Part shown: one piece after another, positions 1-8,877 of the stretch
Layout: each line of letters starts with the position of its first letter
How positions within the stretch are numbered: position 1 is the stretch's first letter
DNA from: Planctomycetaceae bacterium
GTDB taxonomy: Bacteria; Planctomycetota; Planctomycetia; Planctomycetales; Planctomycetaceae
Length of the DNA: 64,000 nt
NCBI GenBank assembly: GCA_021732845.1
Contig: JAKFUF010000022.1
Coordinates: 1-64,000 of the forward strand
Direction: 5' to 3'
Notes under the pieces: generated by a model
Seen by the model: only the letters and a program-made list of their open reading frames with translations
Told to the model about the DNA's origin: nothing
Database searches by the model: none
Position numbers and translations under genes: made by a program

Positions 1-593
1 GGGCTGGGGTTGAGCCACAGCATGGGGGCGAGGCAGACGGCGGACCAGACCAGGGCCAGGAACGACAGGTCGAGTGCCGAGAGATGCAGCAGCCGGCGGC
101 GGATGCAGATGTTGGCCAGGGCGTAGCCGGTGGGCACCGAGCCGGCGAGGATCAGATCCAGCAGCGGTATTGCCCGCTGGTGCGTGTCGACCAGCATCAG
201 CAGCAGAAAGACGAGTGCTCCCAGCACACCCACGACCTGCCGCGGCGACGGATAGACACCCAGCAAAGGGATCGACATCAGCACGGTGACCAGGGGCACA
301 AAGCTGACGGACATCCCCGTCAGTGCTCCGCCGTGGCGGGCCACGAGAATCGGCTGGATGGTGTATGGCAACGCATAGCCGATCAGAATCACCAGTGCGA
401 GCGGCAGCCAGTCGGAGCGGCGGACTTTCCAGCGGCCGCCTTGCAGCCACCAGAACAGGCCCAGCACCACCATCCCGCCCAGCACCCTGCCAAAGGCGAT
501 CTCGACGCCGGAAAACGCCGTGCCCGCCACCTTCATCAACATGAAATTGCTGCCCCAGATGAAGCAGATGAGGAGGAACAGCAGGTAGGGCAT
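1..593 (-). CDS. EamA/DMT-family membrane transporter, 3' end cut off by window edge
   Basis: Reading the reverse complement from the ATG at 593 gives 197 residues with no stop before the window edge. The protein is almost wholly hydrophobic, with about six membrane segments. It opens with MPYLLFLLICFIWGSNFMLM; the WGSNF turn after the first helix is typical of EamA (drug/metabolite transporter) proteins. The family usually has ten helices and about 290-300 residues, so roughly 100 residues lie outside the window. Substrate cannot be predicted. No clear Shine-Dalgarno precedes the ATG; an in-frame TTG lies seven codons upstream. The start sits in one arm of an inverted repeat. Confidence 0.8.
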   Translation of the reverse strand, partial: MPYLLFLLICFIWGSNFMLMKVAGTAFSGVEIAFGRVLGGMVVLGLFWWLQGGRWKVRRSDWLPLALVILIGYALPYTIQPILVARHGGALTGMSVSFVPLVTVLMSIPLLGVYPSPRQVVGVLGALVFLLLMLVDTHQRAIPLLDLILAGSVPTGYALANICIRRRLLHLSALDLSFLALVWSAVCLAPMLWLNPS

Positions 594-766
594 TTGGGAG
601 GAATGACTCAATGACCAAGGAAGCAATGACCAATGCTTTTTGGCCACGGTTACACAGAGGTCACAGCCATTGGAGGGATACAGAGGAAGAGTATTGGTTC
701 AGTCACCGGACCGACGCTCCCCAACAACCATTGGTCATTATTTCATTGGTCATTGGGGCATTCCCT
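594..766. repeat. Inverted-repeat element with 7-8 nt iterated arms (CATTGGT family)
   Basis: The gap between the transporter start and the next gene holds two facing arms. The right arm (728-766) is a run of units CATTGGT, CATTATTT, CATTGGT, CATTGGGG, CATTCCC. The left arm (about 594-635), read on the minus strand, is CATTGGT, CATTGCTT, CCTTGGT, CATTGAGT, CATTCC. The roughly 90 nt between the arms contain ACACAGAGG/ATACAGAGG motifs. The arms could fold into a long imperfect hairpin between two same-strand genes. Confidence 0.75.
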
Positions 767-768
767 CG

Positions 769-3700
769 CTATTCGACATGCAAAAACTCATTGCTGCCGA
801 AGATCGTTCTGAGGTAGGCCGCGAGGGATTTGACTCCGGGGTTGTCGATCTTCGCAGCTTTCAGCTCCTCCCGGTAGGCTGCCAAAAACTCCGTGGCTTC
901 CGTCAATTCAGGTGGAGTCAATGCCCGCCCGCAGCCACGTTTCCAGGCGGTCTCCACAAGCCGCGCATCGCTGTTGCTGGATTGTTCGCCAAGACTAGCC
1001 AGCAGCCGTTCCGCCCACTTCTCTGCACTGCGATGCACGAATGGGTCATTGAGGAAGTACAACGCCTGCGTGGGCACCGTGGTTCCCAGCCGTTCGGGTG
1101 TGGTGGCGTTGGGGTCGGCTCCGTCGAACAGGGCCAGGAACGGGTGCCGCCGAAGCCGTTGGGTCATCAGGTAGACGCTGCGTTTGTTGTGGTCGTATAC
1201 GGCGCTAAACGGGCCGTGCTGCGAGTAGCCAAAACCAATCGGTGAGGGGAACGGATGCGCTTGCGCCGGAGTTGCATCGAGTTCACCGCTGACCGCAAGA
1301 ATCGCATCGCGGATCTCCTCGGCGCTGAGCCGTCTTCGGGAAAACGATGCGAGGAGATCCATGCCGGCGGCCTTGGCCTCGCCCTCGGCAGACTGCTGAT
1401 AGGTCGCGCTCAACAGAATCAGCCGGTGCATCGCTTTGATCGACCAGCCACCGCGCATGAACTGCGTGGCCAGATGATCGAGGAGTTCTGGATGCGTGGG
1501 CGGCAGGCCACGGACACCGAAGTCGTTGGAGGTTTTGACCAGCCCCTGGCCGAAGTGGTACTGCCAAATACGGTTGGCCATGACGCGCGCTGTCAGGGGA
1601 TTGCCGGGTTTGGTGAGCCACAGGGCGAGTTCCAGGCGTCCGCTGCCCGCGACATCACTCGCGAGCGGTCCACCGCCCAGGACGCTGATGAATCCGCGCG
1701 GAACTTCAGGTCCCAATTGGTCGGGCTCGCCACGCAATTGGGTGCGCACGGCGTGCGGTGTCCCTTCGGCCATGCCGTAGGTCATGGCAAACGGGCCATC
1801 GGTCAGCAAGGTGTTGAGTTCCTCGGCCGACTGTGTGGCTCGGGTCTGCAGCGCCGCCAGTTGCCTGTGCAACTCCAAAACCCTGGACCGGCGCGTGGCC
1901 CGTTCGGCGAGCGACTTGGGCTCCAGAATGGCGTCCAATGATGGCAACGCTTTGTCGCCGATTACGAAATTGTCGGCATCCAATGCCGGCCGCACGCCGC
2001 CAATGTGCCCATAACTGTCGATGAACGTGTAGTCGATGCCGCCATCCCAGCCACTGGCGAACTGCCCGGCAAACTCGGTCTTGCCCCTAGGCGATGCGAG
2101 TACGCCAGTGTAAGTCCGGGCCTTTAAATTCAGTGTCAGTTGGACCTGGTACCACTCGCCCAGGGTAAGCGGGCAGACCGGTTCGCGGGCATCGGCACTG
2201 CGGCGGAAGAACTCCTTGCCGTTAAAAAACAATTCGACCGCGGCCGAGACGCCGGGACCATGCCCGATGTAGTACCGCCATGAACCATCGCCGCCCGCCG
2301 CCGCACAGCGAAAATCAAAACTGACGAACAGGCGGCTCTCGCTGTCGGGCTGAACGTTGGACAGTGTCTGGCCGAAGCCGTCGTATTCCCCTCGGTTCGG
2401 CATGTGGATGCCAAGTTCACCAGGAGCAAACAGGTTGGAAAACGGGCTCTGCGAACTGGTCGAAAGCCGGACCACACTGTTGGGACCGGGACCCCAGGGG
2501 GTGGTCGGTGGCGCATCTTTCGTCTGCAATTCAAAGTCGCCATCGATTCCTCCCAGTACCTGCACTTGTTTGGCGAGGACCACCGGGTCAATGTCGCCGT
2601 TTGCCGGAGCCACATTGGGCGAATCCGTGGTCACGGGAGCGAGCGGAGCGTCTTGAACGCCGACATTGTCGAATTCAATCGCGGGCAGTCCTGCGGTGTT
2701 TGCGGCGTCGAGCCACAGCCCGGCAATGGCTCCCGGCCAATTCAACGCCAGCGGTGTCCGGGAGAACTCCTGAATGGCACCTGGTTTCCCAACCCGCCCC
2801 GAGACCATCCGTCCCTGCAGATCGAGGACCAGTTGCAGGTTGTGCCACTGGTTGGGCTGCAAAGTCAGGGTTTCAAAAGTCTCTCCTCCGGCCTTCAATC
2901 CGATCGACTCGGCGGAGATGTGGACTTCGAAGGCCGGCACGCCACGGGTCGAGACCAGACACAGCCGATGCGCCCCTCCCTTGCCTGCGGCCAAACGGAA
3001 GTCGAGATTGACGGAGAGGGTGTCGCAGTTTTCGCGGGAGCGCAGCGGATGGATTGCCTGTTCGATCCGGTAATCGCCGGCATCCGCCGGGACGCTGGCA
3101 CCCACTCGGCCCTGAGGGTGCAGGTTTTTGAACGGACTTTGGGCCGCGTTCGTGACGGCGATCTTGCCGCGGTAGAGCCATGGCGGGACGAGGACGCCGT
3201 TGCTGCCGCCGGCCGCGGGGGCCTGCAGTTCAAAATCGCCATCCATGTCGGTCAACGACCGCAGCACGGCGGCGGGCACGGGCCGTTTTTGGCTGGAGAG
3301 TTCGCCGGTCAGTTGAGCCACGCGCTGTTCGAACCCCTGCCATTGCCGTTGGGCTTCGGCGGGCGGAAGCAGTGGTACCATGGACCGCACCTTCTGCTTC
3401 TGCTCGGAGCCGGGAAACGCATAGCGGCTGCTGTCGAAGATCCCATACAGCCCGTAATAGTCGGTGGTGGTCAGCGGGTCGAATTTATGGTCGTGACAGC
3501 GGGCACAGCCGAGGCTCAGGCCCAGCACCGACTGGCCGAGCGTGTCGATGGTGTCCTGAATCGTGAGGTGATGGTAGTTCTCGGAGTCGAACCCGAACCG
3601 GCGGGAAATCGCCAGGTAACCCGTGGCCGTGACCCGTTCGGCATACTTTTCCGGCGGCCCCTGATTGGCCAGCACGTCGCCGGCGATCTGCTCGCGCAGG

Positions 3701-4521
3701 AACTCGTCATACGGCTTGTCCTGGTTGAAGGCGTCGATCACATAGTTGCGATACTTCCAGGCGAGCGGCACCGGGTAGTCGGCGGTCTCCCCGGCCGTGT
3801 CGGCGTAGCGGACCACGTCCAGCCAATGCCGGCCCCAGCGCTCGCCGTAGGCGGGCGATGCCAGCAGCCGGTCGATGACGGTCGCATATGCCGCCGGGGA
3901 ACTGTCTGCCAGGAAGGCATCGACTTCCGCGGGCGTGGGAGGCAGGCCAGTGAGGTCGAACGTCACCCGCCGCAGAAGTGTCAGCTTGTCCGCCTCGGGC
4001 GCAGGTTGTATGGCGGCGGTCTCTTGTTTCGACCGAATGAATCCATCAATGCTCGTTTTGACCCAAGCTCGATCTTGCACCTGCGGGACCGCCGGATCCC
4101 GGATCGGTTCAAACGCCCAGTGGCGCGTGGCTTCAAACTTCGCCGACTTGGCTGGCCAGACCGCCCCCGCCTTGACCCAGGTCACAAAGTCCGCGACCTG
4201 GTCCGGCCGCAGCGCCTTCTCCTTGTCCGGCGGCATCGCCGCGACATCCGGCAGCCGCCGGATTGCCTGGATCAACAGGCTTTCGTCTGGATCGCCCGGG
4301 ACCAGCACCGCCCCGGCATCGCCCCCCTTGAGCAGTGCCTCGCGCGAGTCGATCCGCAGTCCGGCGGAAGTCTTGGTGTCGCCGTGGCAGCGAAAGCAGG
4401 TCGCGGCCAGCACGGGACGGATTTTGGCCTCGAAAAAGTCGTCCCGCTCATCCGCACGCGTGGCTCCACCCTGCAACGCCAATTGGGCACACGCCACCGC
4501 CACAAGAATCAATCGTCGCAT
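769..4521 (-). CDS. Secreted PSCyt1/DUF1549/DUF1553 protein with two tandem lectin-like inserts
   Basis: The 1250-residue protein has a signal peptide (about 1-23), then a planctomycete cytochrome c domain (PSCyt1) with heme motif CFRCH at 42-46. DUF1549 follows (about 150-370), ending in a second CxxCH motif, CARCHDHKFDP near 339. DUF1553 fills the C-terminal 300 residues. Between DUF1549 and DUF1553 lie two homologous modules of about 200 residues (about 425-625 and 665-860), each opening with DGDFELQ and sharing QSPF-NL, FDFR and DN--V landmarks. They look like concanavalin/laminin-G-type beta sandwiches. Family function is unproven; a periplasmic or compartment-located role in complex-substrate turnover is usually guessed. 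No DUF1501 partner is adjacent. Confidence 0.93.
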   Translation of the reverse strand: MRRLILVAVACAQLALQGGATRADERDDFFEAKIRPVLAATCFRCHGDTKTSAGLRIDSREALLKGGDAGAVLVPGDPDESLLIQAIRRLPDVAAMPPDKEKALRPDQVADFVTWVKAGAVWPAKSAKFEATRHWAFEPIRDPAVPQVQDRAWVKTSIDGFIRSKQETAAIQPAPEADKLTLLRRVTFDLTGLPPTPAEVDAFLADSSPAAYATVIDRLLASPAYGERWGRHWLDVVRYADTAGETADYPVPLAWKYRNYVIDAFNQDKPYDEFLREQIAGDVLANQGPPEKYAERVTATGYLAISRRFGFDSENYHHLTIQDTIDTLGQSVLGLSLGCARCHDHKFDPLTTTDYYGLYGIFDSSRYAFPGSEQKQKVRSMVPLLPPAEAQRQWQGFEQRVAQLTGELSSQKRPVPAAVLRSLTDMDGDFELQAPAAGGSNGVLVPPWLYRGKIAVTNAAQSPFKNLHPQGRVGASVPADAGDYRIEQAIHPLRSRENCDTLSVNLDFRLAAGKGGAHRLCLVSTRGVPAFEVHISAESIGLKAGGETFETLTLQPNQWHNLQLVLDLQGRMVSGRVGKPGAIQEFSRTPLALNWPGAIAGLWLDAANTAGLPAIEFDNVGVQDAPLAPVTTDSPNVAPANGDIDPVVLAKQVQVLGGIDGDFELQTKDAPPTTPWGPGPNSVVRLSTSSQSPFSNLFAPGELGIHMPNRGEYDGFGQTLSNVQPDSESRLFVSFDFRCAAAGGDGSWRYYIGHGPGVSAAVELFFNGKEFFRRSADAREPVCPLTLGEWYQVQLTLNLKARTYTGVLASPRGKTEFAGQFASGWDGGIDYTFIDSYGHIGGVRPALDADNFVIGDKALPSLDAILEPKSLAERATRRSRVLELHRQLAALQTRATQSAEELNTLLTDGPFAMTYGMAEGTPHAVRTQLRGEPDQLGPEVPRGFISVLGGGPLASDVAGSGRLELALWLTKPGNPLTARVMANRIWQYHFGQGLVKTSNDFGVRGLPPTHPELLDHLATQFMRGGWSIKAMHRLILLSATYQQSAEGEAKAAGMDLLASFSRRRLSAEEIRDAILAVSGELDATPAQAHPFPSPIGFGYSQHGPFSAVYDHNKRSVYLMTQRLRRHPFLALFDGADPNATTPERLGTTVPTQALYFLNDPFVHRSAEKWAERLLASLGEQSSNSDARLVETAWKRGCGRALTPPELTEATEFLAAYREELKAAKIDNPGVKSLAAYLRTIFGSNEFLHVE

Positions 4522-4590
4522 TCGCTGTCGCCTCGGGGGTCAAATGGCCAGGGTCCATGATACCAAGTCCGGGGAACAGCCGTCCTATGA

Positions 4591-4632
4591 GGGGATTTTC
4601 GATTTTTTTTGATCTCAGGATTTTCGATCGGC
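4591..4632. repeat. GATTTTCGAT iterated repeat in a 332-bp intergenic gap
   Basis: In the gap between divergent genes (4522-4853) two copies of GATTTTCGAT lie at about 4593-4602 and 4620-4629, separated by a T-rich spacer. The same motif occurs in inverted orientation, as two copies of ATCGAAAATC, at 36213-36249. I see no gene and no clear promoter in the remainder of this gap. Confidence 0.55.
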
Positions 4633-4853
4633 TGCCGCGCTCGTTCCGCAAGACGTCCGCCTTTTGTCGGAGACCTCAATGTTGTAGCGCACCTTCAGCA
4701 GGAGCTGGAGCCCTCCCGCCACGTCGACTCACGGACCCAGCGCCACCCAGCGCCCCCGGGCACATCCACTCGTTTCGGGCCTACACTCTTCGCGGTGGGG
4801 GCGGTATTCTTACAGGTGTGAGGTGCCGGGGCTGCAACAGGGAGGGGATGCCG

Positions 4854-7049
4854 ATGAGACTCAAGTTCACGCTTGTCATGGCCGCGTTGATGCTGGCCTG
4901 GGCCATGGTTTGGGGTGTTGCTCCTGTCCAGGCACAATCTCCGAACCAGGCGGCAGGCCTCGTGCGGGACTGGTATCAGCGGTATCTCGAACGGGACGCT
5001 GGTGCCGAATTGACCGCCTGGGTGGAGCTGCTGCGGCGTGGCTCCGCCGAAATTGACGTTGAAGCGGCAATTCTCGGCTCCGACGAGTATTTTCAACGCT
5101 GCCGCCAGAACCCGCAGCGGTTTGTTTCCACGCTCTACGCCGATGTGGCCAGCCGCAACCCCTCGCCGCAGGAGCTGCGCCGCGGTGTCGACCGGCTGAC
5201 GACGCTGGGCAATGACCGCACCGAATACGCCCGCGAGTTCATCATCGCCTCGCGGCCGCCCGCCGGACCGGGCCTGCCCGGTGCTCCCAACATCGATCCG
5301 CTCGACACCGCCCGCCGGCTGGCCGCCGCCGGACCACTGTTCGTCGATTCCGTGCATATTGAGTTGGCGGGGACATCACAGGGACGGCAATTGGAGATTC
5401 GCGGCAATGCCATGACCGACGTGGCGGAGGAACTGGTGGAGATCCTGCGGAAGGATTCCAGCAATCTGGCGCGTGTTCAAGGGGCGTTGCAAAACATCGA
5501 CCGGGCCTATGACGCGCTGCAGGAAAGCCTCGGCCGACCAGCGGGAACCGCGCCTGCGGCCGCGGCGATCGCCCGGCAGATGCGGGGCTGGATTGTCTCC
5601 CTGCAGCGTCAGTTGAGTGGCCCGCCGGGTCCGCCTCCCGGCCCACCTGGCCCTGGTGGGGGCAGTGACTATGATGTGGAGACGCTGTCGGGCCTGGTCG
5701 CGTCGATTTCCCGGAACACACAGTCGGTGATCGCCCTCGTGGCTCGAAATGGTGGCCAGCGTGATCGGTCATTTCTCGTGCGCAACCTCGAGAGTTTTTC
5801 TTCGGACCTCGACTCGTTTGAATCGCAGATCGAGCGCGGTGCCCCACGCGTCCGGGTCATCAACCAGTACCGCCTGCTCAGCGAGCAGGCCTCCAGCCTC
5901 GGCAACCAGCTTGCCCCCTATCCAGCCGCCCGCACCCTGTGGGTCAGTGTCGGACAGGGCGTCCGCCGGATCGGTGAAGCGCTCAACATCAACGGCGGCT
6001 TCGTCCCGCCGATCACCAGCATTGACGGCAACCTCGTCGTGGCTCAGGCAGACCGCGCCGTGGCCGAACTCGACGCCTTCAGTTCCGCCCTCAATCCGCT
6101 CCTGCTCAGCATCCCCCAGGTGCCACGGGTGCATTCCCAGGCCCGCGGCCTGCGCAACAGCCTGTCCGACGTGCGGCAACTGGCCATTCGTGGAGGGGAT
6201 GCGGGCGACCTGACGCGAGCTGTCGAGAAATGCGGCGGGCAGTTCGAGGAGCTGAACCGCACCTGGGAACGGTCGTTGGGGCAAATCCGCATTTTCAACC
6301 CGCCGAGCCTGCGGCGCGTTGGGGTCTCCATCGCGGCACTGCAGCAACTCGTGAGCGCCGGACCGGGCGGCCGCCCGCAGACGCTCGTTCCGGACCTCAC
6401 CGGGTACTGGCAGTTCGGCAACCGCCCCGTGGAAGTTCAGCCACTGATCATCCAAACGAACCTCAACCTGCAAATCACCAATGAGCTGGGGGAACAGGCG
6501 ACTGGCCGCTGGATTGATGAGCGGACGATCGAAGCCCGCTGGCTGGGCGGCGTCATGACGGCACGGGTGGACCGCGACGAGATTGTCTGGGCCAATCGCA
6601 CGGTCTGGCGACGACTGCCGCTGACGGGCTGCTGGTTTGAAAATGGCCGCCCGGTCCAGGCGGTGTTTCGCAACAACTGCATTGCCTTCATCGGCCTGGA
6701 TGGCCGCGTGTTTCGCGGCGCGGCGCTCGAACCTGGCTTGTGGGGCGTTCCCGACCTGAAGCTCACCGGACGCTGGAGCGACCGCGGAATCGCCTGGTCC
6801 AGCGGCGTGAACTGGACCGATCCCACGTGGCTCGCCGGCATCTGGGACTTTAACGGCTTGCCGTGCCGCATCGCGCAGGATGGCGCGAGTCTCAATTTCG
6901 TCAACGAAAAAGGCGAAACATCGCGCGGTCTGATCCTCGACCCGCGGACCGTGCAGGCCACCGATTGGAAAGGGCTGGCCGGCACCCTGGATCGCGACCA
7001 ACTTCGAATCCGCTGGGCCAATGGCGACGTGTGGGCACGGGTGCGATAA
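4854..7049 (+). CDS. Secreted protein with a C-terminal Trp-rich beta-repeat region
   Basis: The start is set by GGAGGGG at 4841-4847, spaced best for ATG 4854; ATG 4848 is possible and longer frames upstream are not. The 731-residue product has a signal peptide (MRLKFTLVMAALMLAWAM, cleavage after about 24), then a region with SRNPSPQEL resembling DUF4214/linker-type repeats, a proline-glycine hinge near residues 256-270, and a C-terminal part (about 514-731) with repeated GxW...NG and IVWANxxVWxR-like strands, probably a beta-rich fold. Function is not recognised. It is directly coupled (TAA then ATG) to a prepilin gene, which suggests co-expression at the cell surface. Confidence 0.85.
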   Translation: MRLKFTLVMAALMLAWAMVWGVAPVQAQSPNQAAGLVRDWYQRYLERDAGAELTAWVELLRRGSAEIDVEAAILGSDEYFQRCRQNPQRFVSTLYADVASRNPSPQELRRGVDRLTTLGNDRTEYAREFIIASRPPAGPGLPGAPNIDPLDTARRLAAAGPLFVDSVHIELAGTSQGRQLEIRGNAMTDVAEELVEILRKDSSNLARVQGALQNIDRAYDALQESLGRPAGTAPAAAAIARQMRGWIVSLQRQLSGPPGPPPGPPGPGGGSDYDVETLSGLVASISRNTQSVIALVARNGGQRDRSFLVRNLESFSSDLDSFESQIERGAPRVRVINQYRLLSEQASSLGNQLAPYPAARTLWVSVGQGVRRIGEALNINGGFVPPITSIDGNLVVAQADRAVAELDAFSSALNPLLLSIPQVPRVHSQARGLRNSLSDVRQLAIRGGDAGDLTRAVEKCGGQFEELNRTWERSLGQIRIFNPPSLRRVGVSIAALQQLVSAGPGGRPQTLVPDLTGYWQFGNRPVEVQPLIIQTNLNLQITNELGEQATGRWIDERTIEARWLGGVMTARVDRDEIVWANRTVWRRLPLTGCWFENGRPVQAVFRNNCIAFIGLDGRVFRGAALEPGLWGVPDLKLTGRWSDRGIAWSSGVNWTDPTWLAGIWDFNGLPCRIAQDGASLNFVNEKGETSRGLILDPRTVQATDWKGLAGTLDRDQLRIRWANGDVWARVR

Positions 7050-8084
7050 ATGCTGGCAACCCGTGGCGCATGTGGCACGGCCTTCACCAGCCGGGGGCGA
7101 ACCGCGAAGCGAGGGGCGCCCCAGGTCGGGCTGAGAAGCCCTGCCGACGGTTGTGTCCGCCGTGGCTGGAGTCTGCTCGAAACATTGGTGACGGTGTCCA
7201 TCGTGCTGGTGGCAGTGGCGTTGCTGTCCAGCGGCGCGCTGGTGCTGCGCGAGAAGTCCCGCCAACTCACCTGTGTGCAACGCCTGTCAAAGTTGCATGA
7301 GCGGACCGAGGCCTACCGAAGCGATAATGGCGACCACTGGCCGCTCTTGGAAGATGGCCAGATGGGCTGGCCCCAGTTGGTATTCAAAGAACTGCCCAAG
7401 ACGGCGGAGGGGACCGTAGACCCCGAGGGGCGGATCCCCGAACTGCTTTGTCCGGCAGACTTTGCCCGCACCCGGCAGGACGGCGGGTTGAGCTACGTGT
7501 TCAACGGAGGCTTCGGAGATTTTCCGGTCTCGGCGGAGGGTGTTCACGAGAGGGTGCCGCATCAGGTCGCGTTGGACATTGACGGAGATGGGAAAGTCAC
7601 CCCCAACGAAGAGCAGATCAACTTAGCCACCGGTGTGGTTTGGCGGCCGCACCGGCTGCGGATGACCGGAGCCATGATCGAAGAGGGAGACGGACAGGAA
7701 TGGACGCTTCTGGCCACCGAAAACCTGAGCGCGCGCCGCTGGGCCTCGCGCGAAACCGCGGACTTGGCGGTTGTTCTGGGCCGGGGCCAGTTGCGGTTTA
7801 CAAAGTCCCCTACCGGGCCAGAGGCGCTGTCGCTGGTCCCGTTCGACCTCGGACCGTTTCGGCCGTCCAGCCAGCAGCCCGCCCGGCCGGGATTGTCACC
7901 CGCCCCCAGTTCCTGGCATGACGGGGTGGTGAACGCCCTGTACTGCAGCGGCAGCGTCCGCCCGCTGAATGTCACCATCGACCCCAAGGTCTACGCCGGG
8001 CTGATGACACCGCTTGGAGGGAAGTACGGGGAACATGGCGCTGCGCAGGCTGACGCACCTGCAGACCGCGCGCATTCTCAGTGA
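7050..8084 (+). CDS. Type II pseudopilin-like protein with N-terminal methylation motif (DUF1559-like)
   Basis: The 344-residue protein has a long basic leader (about 40 residues) followed by RRGWSLLETLVTVSIVLVAV. This matches the prepilin peptidase site G|xxxxE followed by a hydrophobic helix, so it should be processed and methylated by a PilD-type enzyme. The C-terminal part contains SSWHDGVVNALYCSGSV, close to the H-x9-DG pattern of planctomycete DUF1559 proteins. Its ATG immediately follows the stop of the upstream secreted-protein gene, so the two are probably one operon. The true start could be an internal GTG or ATG because the leader is unusually long. Confidence 0.85.
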   Translation: MLATRGACGTAFTSRGRTAKRGAPQVGLRSPADGCVRRGWSLLETLVTVSIVLVAVALLSSGALVLREKSRQLTCVQRLSKLHERTEAYRSDNGDHWPLLEDGQMGWPQLVFKELPKTAEGTVDPEGRIPELLCPADFARTRQDGGLSYVFNGGFGDFPVSAEGVHERVPHQVALDIDGDGKVTPNEEQINLATGVVWRPHRLRMTGAMIEEGDGQEWTLLATENLSARRWASRETADLAVVLGRGQLRFTKSPTGPEALSLVPFDLGPFRPSSQQPARPGLSPAPSSWHDGVVNALYCSGSVRPLNVTIDPKVYAGLMTPLGGKYGEHGAAQADAPADRAHSQ

Positions 8085-8139
8085 GCCAGTCGAGTGTTGA
8101 ACAGGTGCAGGCCGACATTGCCAATCCGGACGGTGCCTG

Positions 8140-8166
8140 GCCGACGCTAACTAACGCGTGCCGGCG
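8140..8166. repeat. Copy of the CAGCCGG/GTTAGCG intergenic repeat
   Basis: The sequence CCGACGCTAACTAACGCG followed by TGCCGGCG is a short copy of the repeat seen at 14307-14344 and 18228-18267. It lies in the 170-bp gap between the prepilin gene and the truncated dehydrogenase; nothing else is seen in this gap. Confidence 0.6.
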
Positions 8167-8256
8167 CATTGGCGAATCAACGAATCGAAATCTGGATCTG
8201 CTTTTTACATGAGCAGCCGAGATTGCTGACGCCGGCTGACGACCTGGGCTATCGGA

Positions 8257-8805
8257 TCATGCCTGTTCGATGGCTCCGGCAGCGACGACGGGGTCGTGCA
8301 CGAGGACGCGGCATTTGAAGGCGCGGAGGCGCGACACGACTTCGCGGCCGATGCGGCCGAAACCGACGGTCATGTCGCGCAAGGCTCGCATCTGGTCGAG
8401 GGCCGTGGCCAACCCCCATTGCCCGCCACGAATCTTGACGCAGTTCGACACCACCTGACGGGTGCTGGCCAGGATGAACGCCAGCGTGTGGTTGGCCACT
8501 TCGTCGATGCAGTAGTCGGGGACATTGCAGACGGGGATGTTCCGCGCCCGTGCCGCTTCAAGGTCGACGTTGTCGACGCCGATCCCATACCGCACGATGA
8601 CCTTCGCCTGCCGCATCGCACCAATCACCTCGGCGTTGACCGGCGCGAACTGCGTGATCACCGCATCGGAATCGCCCACAAAGGCCGCGATCTCAGACGG
8701 CGGACGCTTGTCCTTCAGGGCGACAAGTTCATGCCCGAGCGGACGCAGAATGCCCTCTTCGATGCCAAGGTCGGGAAAGGAATAGTCGGTGATCGCGATC
8801 TTCAT
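8257..8805 (-). pseudogene. Truncated D-2-hydroxyacid dehydrogenase (C-terminal part missing)
   Basis: From ATG 8805 (MKIAITDYSF) the frame codes for 182 residues. They match the N-terminal substrate-binding half and the start of the NAD-binding domain of D-isomer 2-hydroxyacid dehydrogenases: VRYGIGVDNVDLEAAR is a typical family segment, and GFGRIGREV stands where the Rossmann glycine motif GxGxxG is expected. The frame stops just after the second strand (VLVHDP). The rest of the NAD domain and the catalytic Arg-Glu-His residues are absent; family length is about 310-330. I found no continuation in the next 170 bp in any frame, so this looks like a deletion remnant rather than a single frameshift. 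A short expressed protein cannot be excluded. Confidence 0.75.
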
Positions 8806-8877
8806 GGGCGGGGAAGGGTAATCGGGTTTAAGTTGGGAGGAGAGGAGCCACACACGGAATGAACATGGATTTCATGG

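Noticed and set aside
2404-4560. 718-residue plus-strand frame
   Set aside because: It lies opposite the PSCyt1/DUF1549 gene and has no motif or ribosome site.
4335-4847. N-terminal extension of the secreted Trp-repeat protein
   Set aside because: It covers the start of the divergent gene and an intergenic repeat; the signal peptide and ribosome site point to 4854.
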